From Haliea sp963974125 (GTDB lineage: Bacteria; Pseudomonadota; Gammaproteobacteria; Pseudomonadales; Halieaceae), in contig CAXBCH010000023.1 of the NCBI GenBank assembly GCA_963974125.1, positions 1 to 64,000 on the forward strand: DNA of 64,000 nt, in the 5' to 3' direction. This document shows positions 26,221 to 36,689 of this stretch, piece after piece (position 1 is the first letter of the stretch; every line of letters starts with the position of its first letter). A model generated the notes under the pieces. The model did not search any database, was not told the origin of the DNA, and saw only the letters and a program-made list of their open reading frames with translations. Both the position numbers and the translations under genes were made by a program.

Positions 26221-26859
26221 ATGCACTGCACTGCGCCGATGAAGTCGCTCCTGCTGCCCCTGTTCGCGGTGCTGCTGGCCGGATGCGGCGCGACGATCTG
26301 GCCGTCGACGGCGGTGGAACAGCCGCGCACCGTGTATCTTCTCCAGCATGCCCGCCACAGCTCGCTGCTTTTGACTGCAGCCGACCGCAGCCGGGTGCGC
26401 TACGCCTACGGCGACTGGGCATGGTATGTCGACGAGCGTGAAGGTTTGTACAGCGGTGCCCGGGCGTTGCTGTGGCCGAGCCGGGCAGCGCTGGGGCGCT
26501 TGTCACTACCACCGGCACAAGCCGGCGAGCGACTGGAGCGGGTGATTGGTGTCGGTATCGATCATGCCCACTGCCTGCAGCTGGAGGCGGCTCAGGTCGA
26601 CCGGCTGCTGGCAGAGCTGGATGCCCACTATCACGCCAGCGACCTGCCGCCACAGTTCAGTGCCACGCGCAATCTGCACTTCGTCACAGACCCGCGCGCC
26701 TACACGCTGCTGCACAACTCCAATCACGTCACCGCGAGCTGGCTGCGCGAACTTGGGGTGCAGGTGAGCGGCAGTCCGGCACTGGGGAGCTGGGAGCTCA
26801 ATGCCCCGGCGAGGGCCGCCGCAGGTGCTGTTTCCGCGGCGGTCGCTACCTGTCCCTGA
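26221..26859 (+). CDS. Putative lipoprotein, DUF2459-like
   Basis: About 212 residues. A hydrophobic signal ending in LLAGC gives a lipobox, so the mature protein is probably an outer or inner membrane lipoprotein. The body has VYLLQHARHSSLLL, YAYGDWAWYV and NSNHVTASWL, which resemble DUF2459, a family with an unassigned hydrolase-like look. ATG at 26221 has AGAGAG upstream; ATG at 26239 would leave a more typical signal peptide. The family assignment is tentative. Confidence 0.6.
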   Translation: MHCTAPMKSLLLPLFAVLLAGCGATIWPSTAVEQPRTVYLLQHARHSSLLLTAADRSRVRYAYGDWAWYVDEREGLYSGARALLWPSRAALGRLSLPPAQAGERLERVIGVGIDHAHCLQLEAAQVDRLLAELDAHYHASDLPPQFSATRNLHFVTDPRAYTLLHNSNHVTASWLRELGVQVSGSPALGSWELNAPARAAAGAVSAAVATCP

Positions 26860-26903
26860 GCGCGCTTCCTTTCAACGAAAGTACTCGCAGGAAAGCAAAA
26901 TCA

Positions 26904-28127
26904 ATGGCTACCGGACTGACCAATGCCAGAACCCTGTTCAGCGTGGAAGCGCTGGAAGATCCCTATCCGTTATACACGACCATGCGCTCGCTGGCGCCGG
27001 TGTGCCAGCTGGGTGGCACTCGCGCCTTCTTCGTTGGAACCCACGCCGCGGTGACGGAAGTGGTCATGCGGCACGAGGATTTTTCCGCCAACCTGGAGCG
27101 GATGCTGGTGCGCGGTGACGACGGCATGCCACAGATATTCGATCTGGCCGGTGCCGGCCATGCGAGCAATGTGCTTGCGACCGCGGACGAGCCGGAGCAC
27201 GCGGTGCACCGGCGCATGCTGGTGCAGCCGCTCAAGGCCGCTGCTATCTCCGCCCTGGAGCCGGGCATGCGTGCACTCGCCGCGGAGCGTGTGGATTCGC
27301 TGCTGGCGACGGGCGGTGGTGACGTTTGCGCCGCCCTTGCAGCACCCTTGCCCGCCTGGGTGGTGAGCAAGTTGCTGGGCCTGGGGGAGGACGCGCTGGA
27401 GGTGGTGCAGCGCTGGGCGATGATGGGTGGAGATTTTCTCGCGGGCACGCTGGATGCCGGGCGCCTGGCGACGGTGTTGACCGAGACCGGGCACCAGCAC
27501 GCTTACCTGGAGGCACATCTTGATGCGGTAGCGGGCGCGCCGGGGGACTCGCTGACGTCAGTGCTGGCTGGCGCGGTCGCGAACGGGCTGATCACCCGGC
27601 AACAGGCGGTGGGCATGCTGGTGATCCTGTTTGGCGCCGCCGGTGAGTCCACTGCCAGCCTCCTGGGTTCGGCCGTGCGCCTGTTGGCCGCTGACCAGAC
27701 ACTGCAGCAGCGTCTGCGTGCCGATCCCGGGCTGCTTCCGGCATTCCTGGAAGAGGTCGTGCGGCTGGAGACCCCGTTTAAATTTCACTACCGTGTGGTG
27801 CGCCGGGAAACCCGTCTCTGCGGTACCCCCCTGTACCCGGATGATTTGTTGCTGGTGAGTTGGGCCGCCGCCAACCGGGATCCGGAGCAGTGGCCCGATC
27901 CCGACCAACTGCGTCTGGATCGGCCCGGGGCTGCGCGCCATCTCGGATTTGGTTATGGCATCCACTTCTGCATCGGTGCCCCGCTGGCGCGCCTGGAGGC
28001 TCGCGTGGCACTGGAGGAGCTGTTGGCGCGCACCCGCCGCATCGCGCTGGACTCCGCCCGCCCCCCTGTGCATGTGCCGAGTCTGTTTGTGCGCCGGTTG
28101 CGGCATTTGCACCTGGCGCTGTCCTGA
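26904..28127 (+). CDS. Cytochrome P450
   Basis: 407 residues of a soluble bacterial class I P450. The I-helix motif is GAAGEST, the K-helix ExxR is EEVVR, and the heme-ligand loop is FGYGIHFCIG, all complete. It inserts an oxygen atom into an organic substrate using electrons from a ferredoxin and reductase; neither partner is next to it. ATG at 26904 with AGGAAAG upstream. It converges with the Ddn-like gene. Substrate unknown; bacterial P450s of this type often act on terpenes, steroids or fatty acids. Confidence 0.93.
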   Translation: MATGLTNARTLFSVEALEDPYPLYTTMRSLAPVCQLGGTRAFFVGTHAAVTEVVMRHEDFSANLERMLVRGDDGMPQIFDLAGAGHASNVLATADEPEHAVHRRMLVQPLKAAAISALEPGMRALAAERVDSLLATGGGDVCAALAAPLPAWVVSKLLGLGEDALEVVQRWAMMGGDFLAGTLDAGRLATVLTETGHQHAYLEAHLDAVAGAPGDSLTSVLAGAVANGLITRQQAVGMLVILFGAAGESTASLLGSAVRLLAADQTLQQRLRADPGLLPAFLEEVVRLETPFKFHYRVVRRETRLCGTPLYPDDLLLVSWAAANRDPEQWPDPDQLRLDRPGAARHLGFGYGIHFCIGAPLARLEARVALEELLARTRRIALDSARPPVHVPSLFVRRLRHLHLALS

Positions 28128-28158
28128 CCCCGGTGCCGCGTCGCCTTCGTGGCGCTGT

Positions 28159-28611
28159 TCAGACCGGATCCAGCACCACCACCGGAATCTGCCGATCGGT
28201 CTTCGCCTGGTAGTCGGTATAGGGCGCGTAGTAGTCCACCATCAGCTGCCACAGTCGCTCGCGTTCCTCGCCCTCGGCGTCGCGTGCTCGGGCGCTGAAA
28301 CGGTCGCTGGCCACCTGCACCTCCACGTTCGGATTGGCCTCCAGGTTCAGGTACCAGGCCGGATGGGCCGGGGCGCCGCCCTTGGAGGCAATCACGCAGT
28401 AGCCGCCATCGCCGGTGGGCCGGTAGATCAGGGGCAGCGTCAGTGCCTTGCCGGACTTGCGCCCGGTGGTGGTCAGCAGCAGTGTGGTCAGCATGCCTTC
28501 GCCGCCCCCCAGGGAGGCATCCCAGTAGTGGCCGGCCTCCGGGTCGCGGCGGTAGAGTTCGATGTGCTCCCTGATCCAGTCGGGCAGGGAGGCGGGGATC
28601 TGTTCGCTCAT
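28159..28611 (-). CDS. Deazaflavin-dependent nitroreductase-type (Ddn/DUF385) protein
   Basis: 150 residues of the F420H2-dependent Ddn family, split beta-barrel fold. Diagnostic stretches are TTTGRKSGKALTLPLIY, VIASKGGAP, PAWYLNLEANP and VEVQV. Characterised members bind F420H2 and reduce quinones or nitro compounds. I chose ATG at 28611 (MSEQIP). Its presence 5 kb from a complete F420 operon strengthens both calls. It is not in that operon and converges with the P450. Physiological substrate unknown. Confidence 0.88.
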   Translation of the reverse strand: MSEQIPASLPDWIREHIELYRRDPEAGHYWDASLGGGEGMLTTLLLTTTGRKSGKALTLPLIYRPTGDGGYCVIASKGGAPAHPAWYLNLEANPNVEVQVASDRFSARARDAEGEERERLWQLMVDYYAPYTDYQAKTDRQIPVVVLDPV

Positions 28612-28710
28612 GATGAGTGCTCCGGTTGCGGGGTGGCTCATCAGCATAGCGCGAATGGCCGCGGATACAAGCAACGGGCGGGGCTCCCGGTGGCGGCTAT
28701 GCGCAGCCCA

Positions 28711-30291
28711 CTAGCTGCGCTCGGGCATCAGCACCGTATCCACTGCCTCTGGCAGCAGGTCAGGATAGTCGAGGGTAAAGTGCAGGCCGCGACTCTCCTT
28801 GCGGGCCTGGGCACAGCGGATCATCAACTCCGCCACCATGGCCAGGTTGCGCAATTCCAGCAGATCGTTGCTGACCTTGTAATTGCTGTAGTACTCGTTG
28901 ATTTCCGCCTGCAGCAGTTCGATCCGGTGCTTCGCCCGGGCCAGGCGCTTGTTGGTGCGGACGATGCCGACGTAGTCCCACATGAAGCGGCGCAGTTCGT
29001 CCCAGTTGTGGGAGATCACCACATCCTCGTCGGAGTCAGTGACCTGGCTTTCATCCCAGGGCGGCGCGGGTTGAGGCTGCGGGGCGCGGGCGATGGTCGC
29101 GGTGATAGCGGCGGCGGCGGATTCAGCATAGACAATACATTCCAGCAGGGAATTGCTGGCCATGCGGTTGGCGCCGTGCAGGCCGGTGCTGGAGGCCTCG
29201 CCGATCACGTACAGGCCTTCCACATCACTGCGACCGGCCGTGTCCACCACCACGCCGCCACAGGTGTAGTGGGCTGCAGGGACGACCGGTATGGGCTCGC
29301 GCGCGATGTCTATGCCCAGCTCCAGGCAGCGGGCGCTGATGGTGGGGAAATGTTCCTCGAGGAATTCCCGCGATTTGTGGGAGATATCCAGATAGACACA
29401 GTCGATGCCCAGGCGCTTCATCTCGTGGTCGATGGCGCGGGCCACGACATCTCGCGGCGCCAGTTCGCCCCGGGGGTCGAATTCGTCCATGAAGCGACTG
29501 CCATCGGGTAGCAGCAGCCTGCCGCCCTCACCGCGGATGGCCTCGGTGATCAGGAAGGATTTCGCCTTTGGGTGGTACAGGCAGGTGGGGTGGAACTGGT
29601 TGAATTCCAGGTTGGCGACCCGGCAACCGGCGCGCCAGGCGATGGCGATGCCGTCGCCGCTGGCGCCGTCGGGGTTGCTGGTGTAGAGATAGGCCTTGCT
29701 GGCGCCCCCGGTGGCGAGCACCACGGCCCTGGCCTGGAACAGTTCCACCCGGTCGCTGCGCCGGTCGAAGATATAGGCACCTTCACAGCGCCCTTCGTGC
29801 AGGACCACATCCACCGCGACCCGATGCGGGAATACCTCGATATTGTCTGCCGCCAGTACCCGCTCGGTGAGCACCTCGGAAATTGCCCGGCCGGTCCGGT
29901 CCGCGGCGTGGATAATGCGGCGATGGCTGTGACCACCCTCCATGGCGAGGTGGAATTCCTGGGCGGCATCCGGCAGGTGATCAAAGTCCACTCCCTGCGC
30001 CACCAGCCACTCCACGCAGCTGCGACTGTTGCTGACGGTGAAGCGCACGGCCTCCTCGTTGCAGAGGCCTGCGCCCGCCACCAGCGTATCGGCAACGTGT
30101 GATTCCACGGTGTCCTCTGAGTCCAGCACCGCGGCCATACCGCCCTGCGCCCAGTAGGTGGAGCCCTCGTTCAGGTCGCCCTTGGAGAGCAGGGCGATGC
30201 GCAGATGGGAGGGCAGGCGCAGGGCGGTACTGAGGCCTGCGGCACCGCTGCCGATGATAAGGACGTCGTGCTGAAATGAGTTGCTGGACAT
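28711..30291 (-). CDS. nadB: L-aspartate oxidase
   Basis: 526 residues, a flavoprotein of the succinate dehydrogenase/fumarate reductase family. The FAD loop is GSGAAGLSTAL, followed by GGMAAVL, GGHSHRRIIH, HPTCLYHP and GLHGANRMASNSLLEC. It oxidises L-aspartate to iminoaspartate, the first step of NAD synthesis. It lies divergent to rpoE, as in E. coli and many gammaproteobacteria. Full length. Confidence 0.96.
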   Translation of the reverse strand: MSSNSFQHDVLIIGSGAAGLSTALRLPSHLRIALLSKGDLNEGSTYWAQGGMAAVLDSEDTVESHVADTLVAGAGLCNEEAVRFTVSNSRSCVEWLVAQGVDFDHLPDAAQEFHLAMEGGHSHRRIIHAADRTGRAISEVLTERVLAADNIEVFPHRVAVDVVLHEGRCEGAYIFDRRSDRVELFQARAVVLATGGASKAYLYTSNPDGASGDGIAIAWRAGCRVANLEFNQFHPTCLYHPKAKSFLITEAIRGEGGRLLLPDGSRFMDEFDPRGELAPRDVVARAIDHEMKRLGIDCVYLDISHKSREFLEEHFPTISARCLELGIDIAREPIPVVPAAHYTCGGVVVDTAGRSDVEGLYVIGEASSTGLHGANRMASNSLLECIVYAESAAAAITATIARAPQPQPAPPWDESQVTDSDEDVVISHNWDELRRFMWDYVGIVRTNKRLARAKHRIELLQAEINEYYSNYKVSNDLLELRNLAMVAELMIRCAQARKESRGLHFTLDYPDLLPEAVDTVLMPERS

Positions 30292-30343
30292 GGGATTGGT
30301 GCTTGCTGCCTCTGGGTGGTGAAATATATTATGTGTCTCAATA

Positions 30344-30361
30344 ACTTACGTAGCGTAAAGT
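30344..30361. promoter_or_regulatory. Imperfect palindrome between nadB and rpoE
   Basis: ACTTACG and CGTAAAGT flank TAG, giving a near-dyad of 18 bases in the AT-rich part of the nadB-rpoE gap. A -10-like CATAAT for nadB lies at 30333-30328 on the minus strand with no good -35, so the palindrome would sit about where RNA polymerase or a regulator binds. The regulator is not identifiable. Confidence 0.35.
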
Positions 30362-30425
30362 ACGGCAGGTCACCGGCACGGCGAGTATAAACGAGGTGCC
30401 CCGGATTAAGGAAATGCAGGATTGC

Positions 30426-30453
30426 GGAACTTTTGTGGTATCAGAACCTCATA
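30426..30453 (+). promoter_or_regulatory. Sigma-E autoregulatory promoter of rpoE
   Basis: GGAACTT at 30426-30432 equals the sigma-E -35 consensus. After 16 bases comes TCATA at 30449-30453, close to the -10 forms TCTGA/TCAAA. The start would be near 30460, giving a leader of about 100 bases to the rpoE ATG. This is the expected positive feedback loop of the operon. Confidence 0.75.
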
Positions 30454-30558
30454 CGGGCAGCATGGTATGGGTGTAACAGCCACTGCGGCGGGCGTCAGCG
30501 CTGGCGGCCCCAGAGGGCTGTGGATCAGACTGTCATGGATCAGGGAAGGAGTCGGGAC

Positions 30559-31137
30559 ATGACAGCTGCACCAACGGACCAGCAGCTCGTCGCCCGGGTG
30601 CAGAAGGGCGATTCCCGTGCCTTTGACATGCTGGTGCTGAAATACCAGCACAAGATACTCGGATTAATCAGTCGCTATGTGCACGATGATGAGGTCCAGG
30701 ATGTCGCCCAGGAAGCGTTTATCAAGGCCTACCGGGCGCTGCCACGTTTTCGTGGAGACAGCGCTTTCTACACCTGGCTCTACCGGATCGCCATCAATAC
30801 TGCCAAGAACCACCTGGTGGCACGCTCCCGACGCCCGCCCGGCTCGGACGTCGAGATCGGCGATGCAGAGTATTTCGAGGGCGGCGGGGCGCTGCGGGAG
30901 ATCGAGACCCCGGAGACAGCCCTGTTCGGTGCCGAGCTCAAGCAGGTAGTAGAGCGGGCGATAAAGGAATTGCCGGATGATTTGCGTTCAGCGGTAACTT
31001 TGCGCGAATTTGATGGTCTGAGTTACGAGGACATCGCCGAGATCATGGATTGTCCTGTCGGCACCGTTCGGTCGCGGATCTTTCGCGCCCGGGAGGCCAT
31101 CGACAAGAAGGTGCGTGATCAGATCGACGGAGTGTAG
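30559..31137 (+). CDS. rpoE: RNA polymerase sigma factor RpoE (AlgU)
   Basis: 192 residues. Region 2 contains FDMLVLKYQHKILGLISRYV and AQEAFIKAYRALPRFRGDSA; region 4 contains LREFDGLSYEDIAEIMDCP and TVRSRIFRAREAI. This is the extracytoplasmic sigma factor for envelope stress. I chose ATG at 30559, which has AAGGAG seven bases upstream; ATG at 30535 is also in frame. It heads rpoE-rseA-rseB-rseC-mucD and has a sigma-E type promoter of its own. Confidence 0.97.
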   Translation: MTAAPTDQQLVARVQKGDSRAFDMLVLKYQHKILGLISRYVHDDEVQDVAQEAFIKAYRALPRFRGDSAFYTWLYRIAINTAKNHLVARSRRPPGSDVEIGDAEYFEGGGALREIETPETALFGAELKQVVERAIKELPDDLRSAVTLREFDGLSYEDIAEIMDCPVGTVRSRIFRAREAIDKKVRDQIDGV

Positions 31138-31245
31138 TGTGAGCCAGCATAGCGGCAACAAATTCAGCAGAGTGGAACCGGCCATGGCAAAAGTTCGCAG
31201 CAGCAGTGATTTGATAGTGATGACGCAAAGCGGAGGGCTGGCACC

Positions 31246-31842
31246 ATGACTGAACAACTGCGTGAGTCACTCTCTGCCCTCATGGACGACGAGGCCAATG
31301 AACTGGAGCTGCAGCGACTGCTGGGTCAGCTGGCCGAGGACGACGCCCTGCGCCAGACCTGGATTCGCTACAATCTTGCCCGGTCGGTCATCTCCGGACA
31401 GCCTGCGGGCCGCATCAATCTGGATATATCCCGGCAGGTCAGCGCCGCGATTGCCGCCGACGGGCAGCCCGCAGCCGGGGCCTGGCAGCGCCTGACCCGG
31501 CCCCTGGGCAGTCTTGCGGTCGCGGCATCGGTAATGGCAGTGGTGGTTTTGGGTGGTCAGCAGCTTTACCAGGCGGCTGACCCCGATGCCGGCGCCGCGG
31601 CCCCGGTCGCGGCCTCTGGCGTTTCTGCGGTCGGCTTCGTCAATAGCCTCGGCGCGGTGCCCATGCGTGCCAGCTACGGCAACCAGGCGGTGCCTGAGCT
31701 TGAGCCCGCGGCGCGCACGGCCTACCGCGAACTCGCCCGGCAGCGCATGTACCTGTACATGCAGGAGCATGCCGAGCATGCAGCACTCAACTCTCCCCAG
31801 GGCCTGATTCCTTTCGCTCGCGTCCCCAACATCGAGGAGTGA
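31246..31842 (+). CDS. rseA: Anti-sigma-E factor RseA (MucA)
   Basis: 198 residues. The N-terminal RseA domain (ESLSALMDDEANELELQRLL, then WIRYNLARSVISG) binds RpoE. One transmembrane helix lies near 89-106 and a periplasmic tail follows. Stress-triggered proteolysis releases the sigma factor. A GGAGG ribosome site precedes the ATG. It ends eight bases before rseB. Confidence 0.93.
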   Translation: MTEQLRESLSALMDDEANELELQRLLGQLAEDDALRQTWIRYNLARSVISGQPAGRINLDISRQVSAAIAADGQPAAGAWQRLTRPLGSLAVAASVMAVVVLGGQQLYQAADPDAGAAAPVAASGVSAVGFVNSLGAVPMRASYGNQAVPELEPAARTAYRELARQRMYLYMQEHAEHAALNSPQGLIPFARVPNIEE

Positions 31843-31849
31843 GCTCACA

Positions 31850-32812
31850 GTGGTGATCACTGCGCGATCGCTGTTGCATTTCCTGGCTGTTCAAGGCGTG
31901 CTGCTCGCCGGCCTGATTGCTGTGCCTCCGGCGTTGGCCACCACCTGCTCTGAAACCGACGCCGAGGCACTGGGCTGGCTCGCGAAAATGTCCCGCAGCT
32001 ACCGCGAGGTGGCCTACCAGGGCGTGGTGACGTTCCAGCGTGGCGATGACCTGCAGGTGATGCAGATCGCGCGCTCTGTGGAGTCCGGTGAGAGTCATGA
32101 GCTTCTTACCCGGCTTACCGGCCAGGGGGTTCGGGTCGTGCGCGCCGGTCACCCCCTCGATTGTACTCATCCCGGCCAGCAGCTGTTGCAGCTGGGCGAC
32201 CGGGCGCCAGCCTCGGGATGCGGCATTGCAGAGTACTATCGGTTTCAGGTGGGCGAGGGCGATCGCATCGCCGGACGCCAGGCAGTGAGGGTCGGGATCC
32301 AGCCCCGCGACATGTACCGGTATGGCTACGTGCTGGAACTGGACCGCGAAACCGGCTTGCTCCTGCGTATCAGTACCCTCGGTCGCGGCGACCAGACCCT
32401 CGAGCGCTTCCAGTTTGCCGATCTTCACTACGGCGAGCCCCTGACACCACAGCAGGATGTGGCGACAGTCCATCCTGCTCGTCATCCACATCCCGATCAG
32501 GTCGATGAGGGGCCGTCCGTCACCGCGCCCTGGGTGGTTAGCTGGCTGCCCCGCGGCTTTGTTCCGACCGACTCCGCCGCCGAGGCAAGTATCCGCCGCA
32601 CCTACACCGATGGCCTCGCGGTCTTTTCCGTATTCCTCGAGCAGTTGCCCCGCGCCATGCGGCCGGGCGAGGGTGTCGCCCGGGAGGGCAGTACCACTTC
32701 CTACTCCCGCGGCATGAGTCTTGCCGAGCAGCCCGTGCTGGTCACGGTAGTTGGCGAGGTGCCGGTGAACACCGCACGCATGGTCGCGGACTCGGTCAGG
32801 ATGGTGCGCTGA
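31850..32812 (+). CDS. rseB: Sigma-E regulatory protein RseB (MucB)
   Basis: 320 residues, a periplasmic protein with an N-terminal signal sequence ending around ALATT and the two MucB/RseB lobes (YQGVVTFQRGDDLQVMQIA in the first, GMSLAEQPVLVTVVGEVP in the second). It binds RseA and protects it from DegS; lipid or LPS signals relieve this. Start is GTG at 31850 or 31853. Its stop overlaps the rseC ATG. Confidence 0.92.
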   Translation: MVITARSLLHFLAVQGVLLAGLIAVPPALATTCSETDAEALGWLAKMSRSYREVAYQGVVTFQRGDDLQVMQIARSVESGESHELLTRLTGQGVRVVRAGHPLDCTHPGQQLLQLGDRAPASGCGIAEYYRFQVGEGDRIAGRQAVRVGIQPRDMYRYGYVLELDRETGLLLRISTLGRGDQTLERFQFADLHYGEPLTPQQDVATVHPARHPHPDQVDEGPSVTAPWVVSWLPRGFVPTDSAAEASIRRTYTDGLAVFSVFLEQLPRAMRPGEGVAREGSTTSYSRGMSLAEQPVLVTVVGEVPVNTARMVADSVRMVR

Positions 32813-33303
32813 TGCCCACGGAGACCGGTCGCATTGTCGCCATAGAGTCCGACAGCCTGTGGGTCGAGACCATCCGCAAGAGTACTTGCGGCGCCTGTTC
32901 GGCGCAAAAAGGCTGCGGCCATGGGCTCTTGAACCGGATCCGCGATGGTCAACGCGGCCTGGTCCGGGTCCTGCCCGGGACATTTTCCCTGGCGGACTGT
33001 CGGATCAATGACGAGGTCAGTATCAGCCTGCCCGACGAGGTGATCCTGCGCGGCTCACTGATCGTCTATATGCTGCCGTTGTTGGCGATGCTGGCCGGGG
33101 CCGTCGCCGGCAGTCACTGGTTGCCGTGGTCACAGGACCTGGCGGCGGTGGCGGGTGCAGCTGTCGGCTTTGCCGGTGGTGTCGCGCTGGTGCGCTGGCA
33201 TGCCTGGCACCACCGGGACGACGCCCGACTGCAGCCTGTTCTGGCGGCTTCACCGGGCGGACAACAGCAGCTGCTGCACTCCTCGCCGTCGCTCTCACCG
33301 TAA
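32812..33303 (+). CDS. rseC: RseC/MucC family protein
   Basis: 163 residues. The N-terminal cysteine cluster (STCGACSAQKGCG) is typical of the RseC/RsxC-reducing family, with two membrane helices near 83-100 and 106-124. RseC is a minor positive factor in the sigma-E system and has also been linked to SoxR reduction. It shares one base with the rseB stop. The tail after the second helix is Gln/Ser-rich. Confidence 0.88.
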   Translation: MPTETGRIVAIESDSLWVETIRKSTCGACSAQKGCGHGLLNRIRDGQRGLVRVLPGTFSLADCRINDEVSISLPDEVILRGSLIVYMLPLLAMLAGAVAGSHWLPWSQDLAAVAGAAVGFAGGVALVRWHAWHHRDDARLQPVLAASPGGQQQLLHSSPSLSP

Positions 33304-33335
33304 ATTTTTCTCAACACCTGAAATGGATTGATTGC

Positions 33336-34745
33336 ATGATTTCACGCAGAACCTTGCCGACACTGTTTTTCCTCTGCCTGACGCTGGCAGCTCCCGGGCT
33401 GGCGGCGCAGTCGCTGCCGGACTTCCGCGACATAGTGAAGTCGGGGTCACCGGCAGTAGTGAAGATCGTGGTCCAGCATCCTCCCGGGCGCAGTGCCAGC
33501 AATCCTCATGACATGGAAGAAATTCCGGAATACCTGCGCCGCTTCTTCGAGTTCCGCGGCCAGCAGCCACAGCCGCCCCAGCAGCGCCAGCGCATGTCCA
33601 TGGGCTCCGGCTTCTTCATCTCGGCCGATGGCTACCTGGTGACCAACAATCATGTCGTCGAAGGTGCCGAGAACGTTCTGGTGCGGATGATTGACCGCCG
33701 CGAGTTCGAGGCGGAAGTGGTGGGTACCGACCCGCGTTCGGATCTGGCGTTGCTGCGGGTAGAGGCCAGTTCGCTGCCCTATTTGCGCCTCGAAACGAAT
33801 GACGCACTGGAAGTCGGGGAGTGGGTGCTGGCCATCGGCTCTCCCTTTGGCCTCGACTACTCGGTAACCGCGGGGATCGTCAGCGCGATGGGCCGCAGCC
33901 TGCCCACGGAGCAGGGCGAAAACTACGTGCCCTTTGTGCAGACCGATGTCGCCATCAACCCGGGCAATTCGGGTGGCCCGCTGTTCAATCTCAATGGCGA
34001 GGTGGTGGGGGTCAACTCCCAGATATTTACCCGCAGTGGAGGCTCTATCGGCCTGTCCTTTGCGATCCCCGCCAGCGTGGTGCGCAACGTTGTGGCCCAG
34101 CTCAAGGAAAGCGGGCGCGTTACCCGTGGCTGGCTGGGCGTGACCATTCAGGATGTCGACAAGACCCTGGCGGAATCCTTCGGCCTCGACCGGCCCCAGG
34201 GGGCACTGATCGCGCAACTGGCCGGGGATGGTCCCGCCGCCAGGGCGGGCCTGGAGGCGGGGGATGTGATCCTGCGCTTTGACGGCAAGGATATTCCCAC
34301 ATCGGCCGAGCTGCCCCACGTGGTCGGCCTGACGGCTCCGGATACCACGGTGCCGGTGGAGATCATGCGTGACCGCAAGCGCAAGACCGTGCGGGTCAAG
34401 GTGGGTGGCCTGGACGCGGACGACAGCTATGCCTTGAGCAGTGACAGGGCCGGCGAGGATCGCGGCGGTCGCCTGGGATTGCTGGTGGAAGAGGCCGGCC
34501 CCGAGGCTCTGGAACGCTTCGGCATCAGTGGCGGTGTGCTGGTGCGGCAGGTGTCTCCGGGGTCCGTGGCGGCAGAGTCCGGCGTCCTGCCGGGCGATGT
34601 TATCACCATGCTCGGTTCCACCCCGGTCAAGGATGTGGCGTCCTTCGAGCGTGCGGTGTCGCGCCTGGAGGCAGGTGACTCTGTCCCCCTGCGCCTGATT
34701 CGTCGCGGCTCACCGCTGTTTATCGGTCTCAAGCTCCGCGACTGA
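33336..34745 (+). CDS. mucD: Periplasmic serine protease MucD (DegP/HtrA)
   Basis: 469 residues: signal peptide (about 1-24), trypsin-like domain with the triad His in VTNNHVVEG, Asp in DPRSDLALL and Ser in NPGNSGGPLF, then two PDZ domains. It degrades or refolds damaged envelope proteins and restrains sigma-E signalling in Pseudomonas. ATG at 33336 gives a clean signal peptide, although its ribosome site is weak. Last gene of the sigma-E cluster. Confidence 0.96.
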   Translation: MISRRTLPTLFFLCLTLAAPGLAAQSLPDFRDIVKSGSPAVVKIVVQHPPGRSASNPHDMEEIPEYLRRFFEFRGQQPQPPQQRQRMSMGSGFFISADGYLVTNNHVVEGAENVLVRMIDRREFEAEVVGTDPRSDLALLRVEASSLPYLRLETNDALEVGEWVLAIGSPFGLDYSVTAGIVSAMGRSLPTEQGENYVPFVQTDVAINPGNSGGPLFNLNGEVVGVNSQIFTRSGGSIGLSFAIPASVVRNVVAQLKESGRVTRGWLGVTIQDVDKTLAESFGLDRPQGALIAQLAGDGPAARAGLEAGDVILRFDGKDIPTSAELPHVVGLTAPDTTVPVEIMRDRKRKTVRVKVGGLDADDSYALSSDRAGEDRGGRLGLLVEEAGPEALERFGISGGVLVRQVSPGSVAAESGVLPGDVITMLGSTPVKDVASFERAVSRLEAGDSVPLRLIRRGSPLFIGLKLRD

Positions 34746-34883
34746 GTTCACCCCGCCGCTCCCTTGCCGCTGTCGTCTGCGCCTGCGCGGCGCGGCCGGC
34801 GCGGCATGGCGGTGGCCGGGGCATTGGGGTACAATCGCGCGTCCTTTCGCCAGCACCTTTTGACCCCAGCCGAGCCCAGTTGA

Positions 34884-36683
<1,800 letters not shown>

Positions 36684-36689
36684 CCCGAT

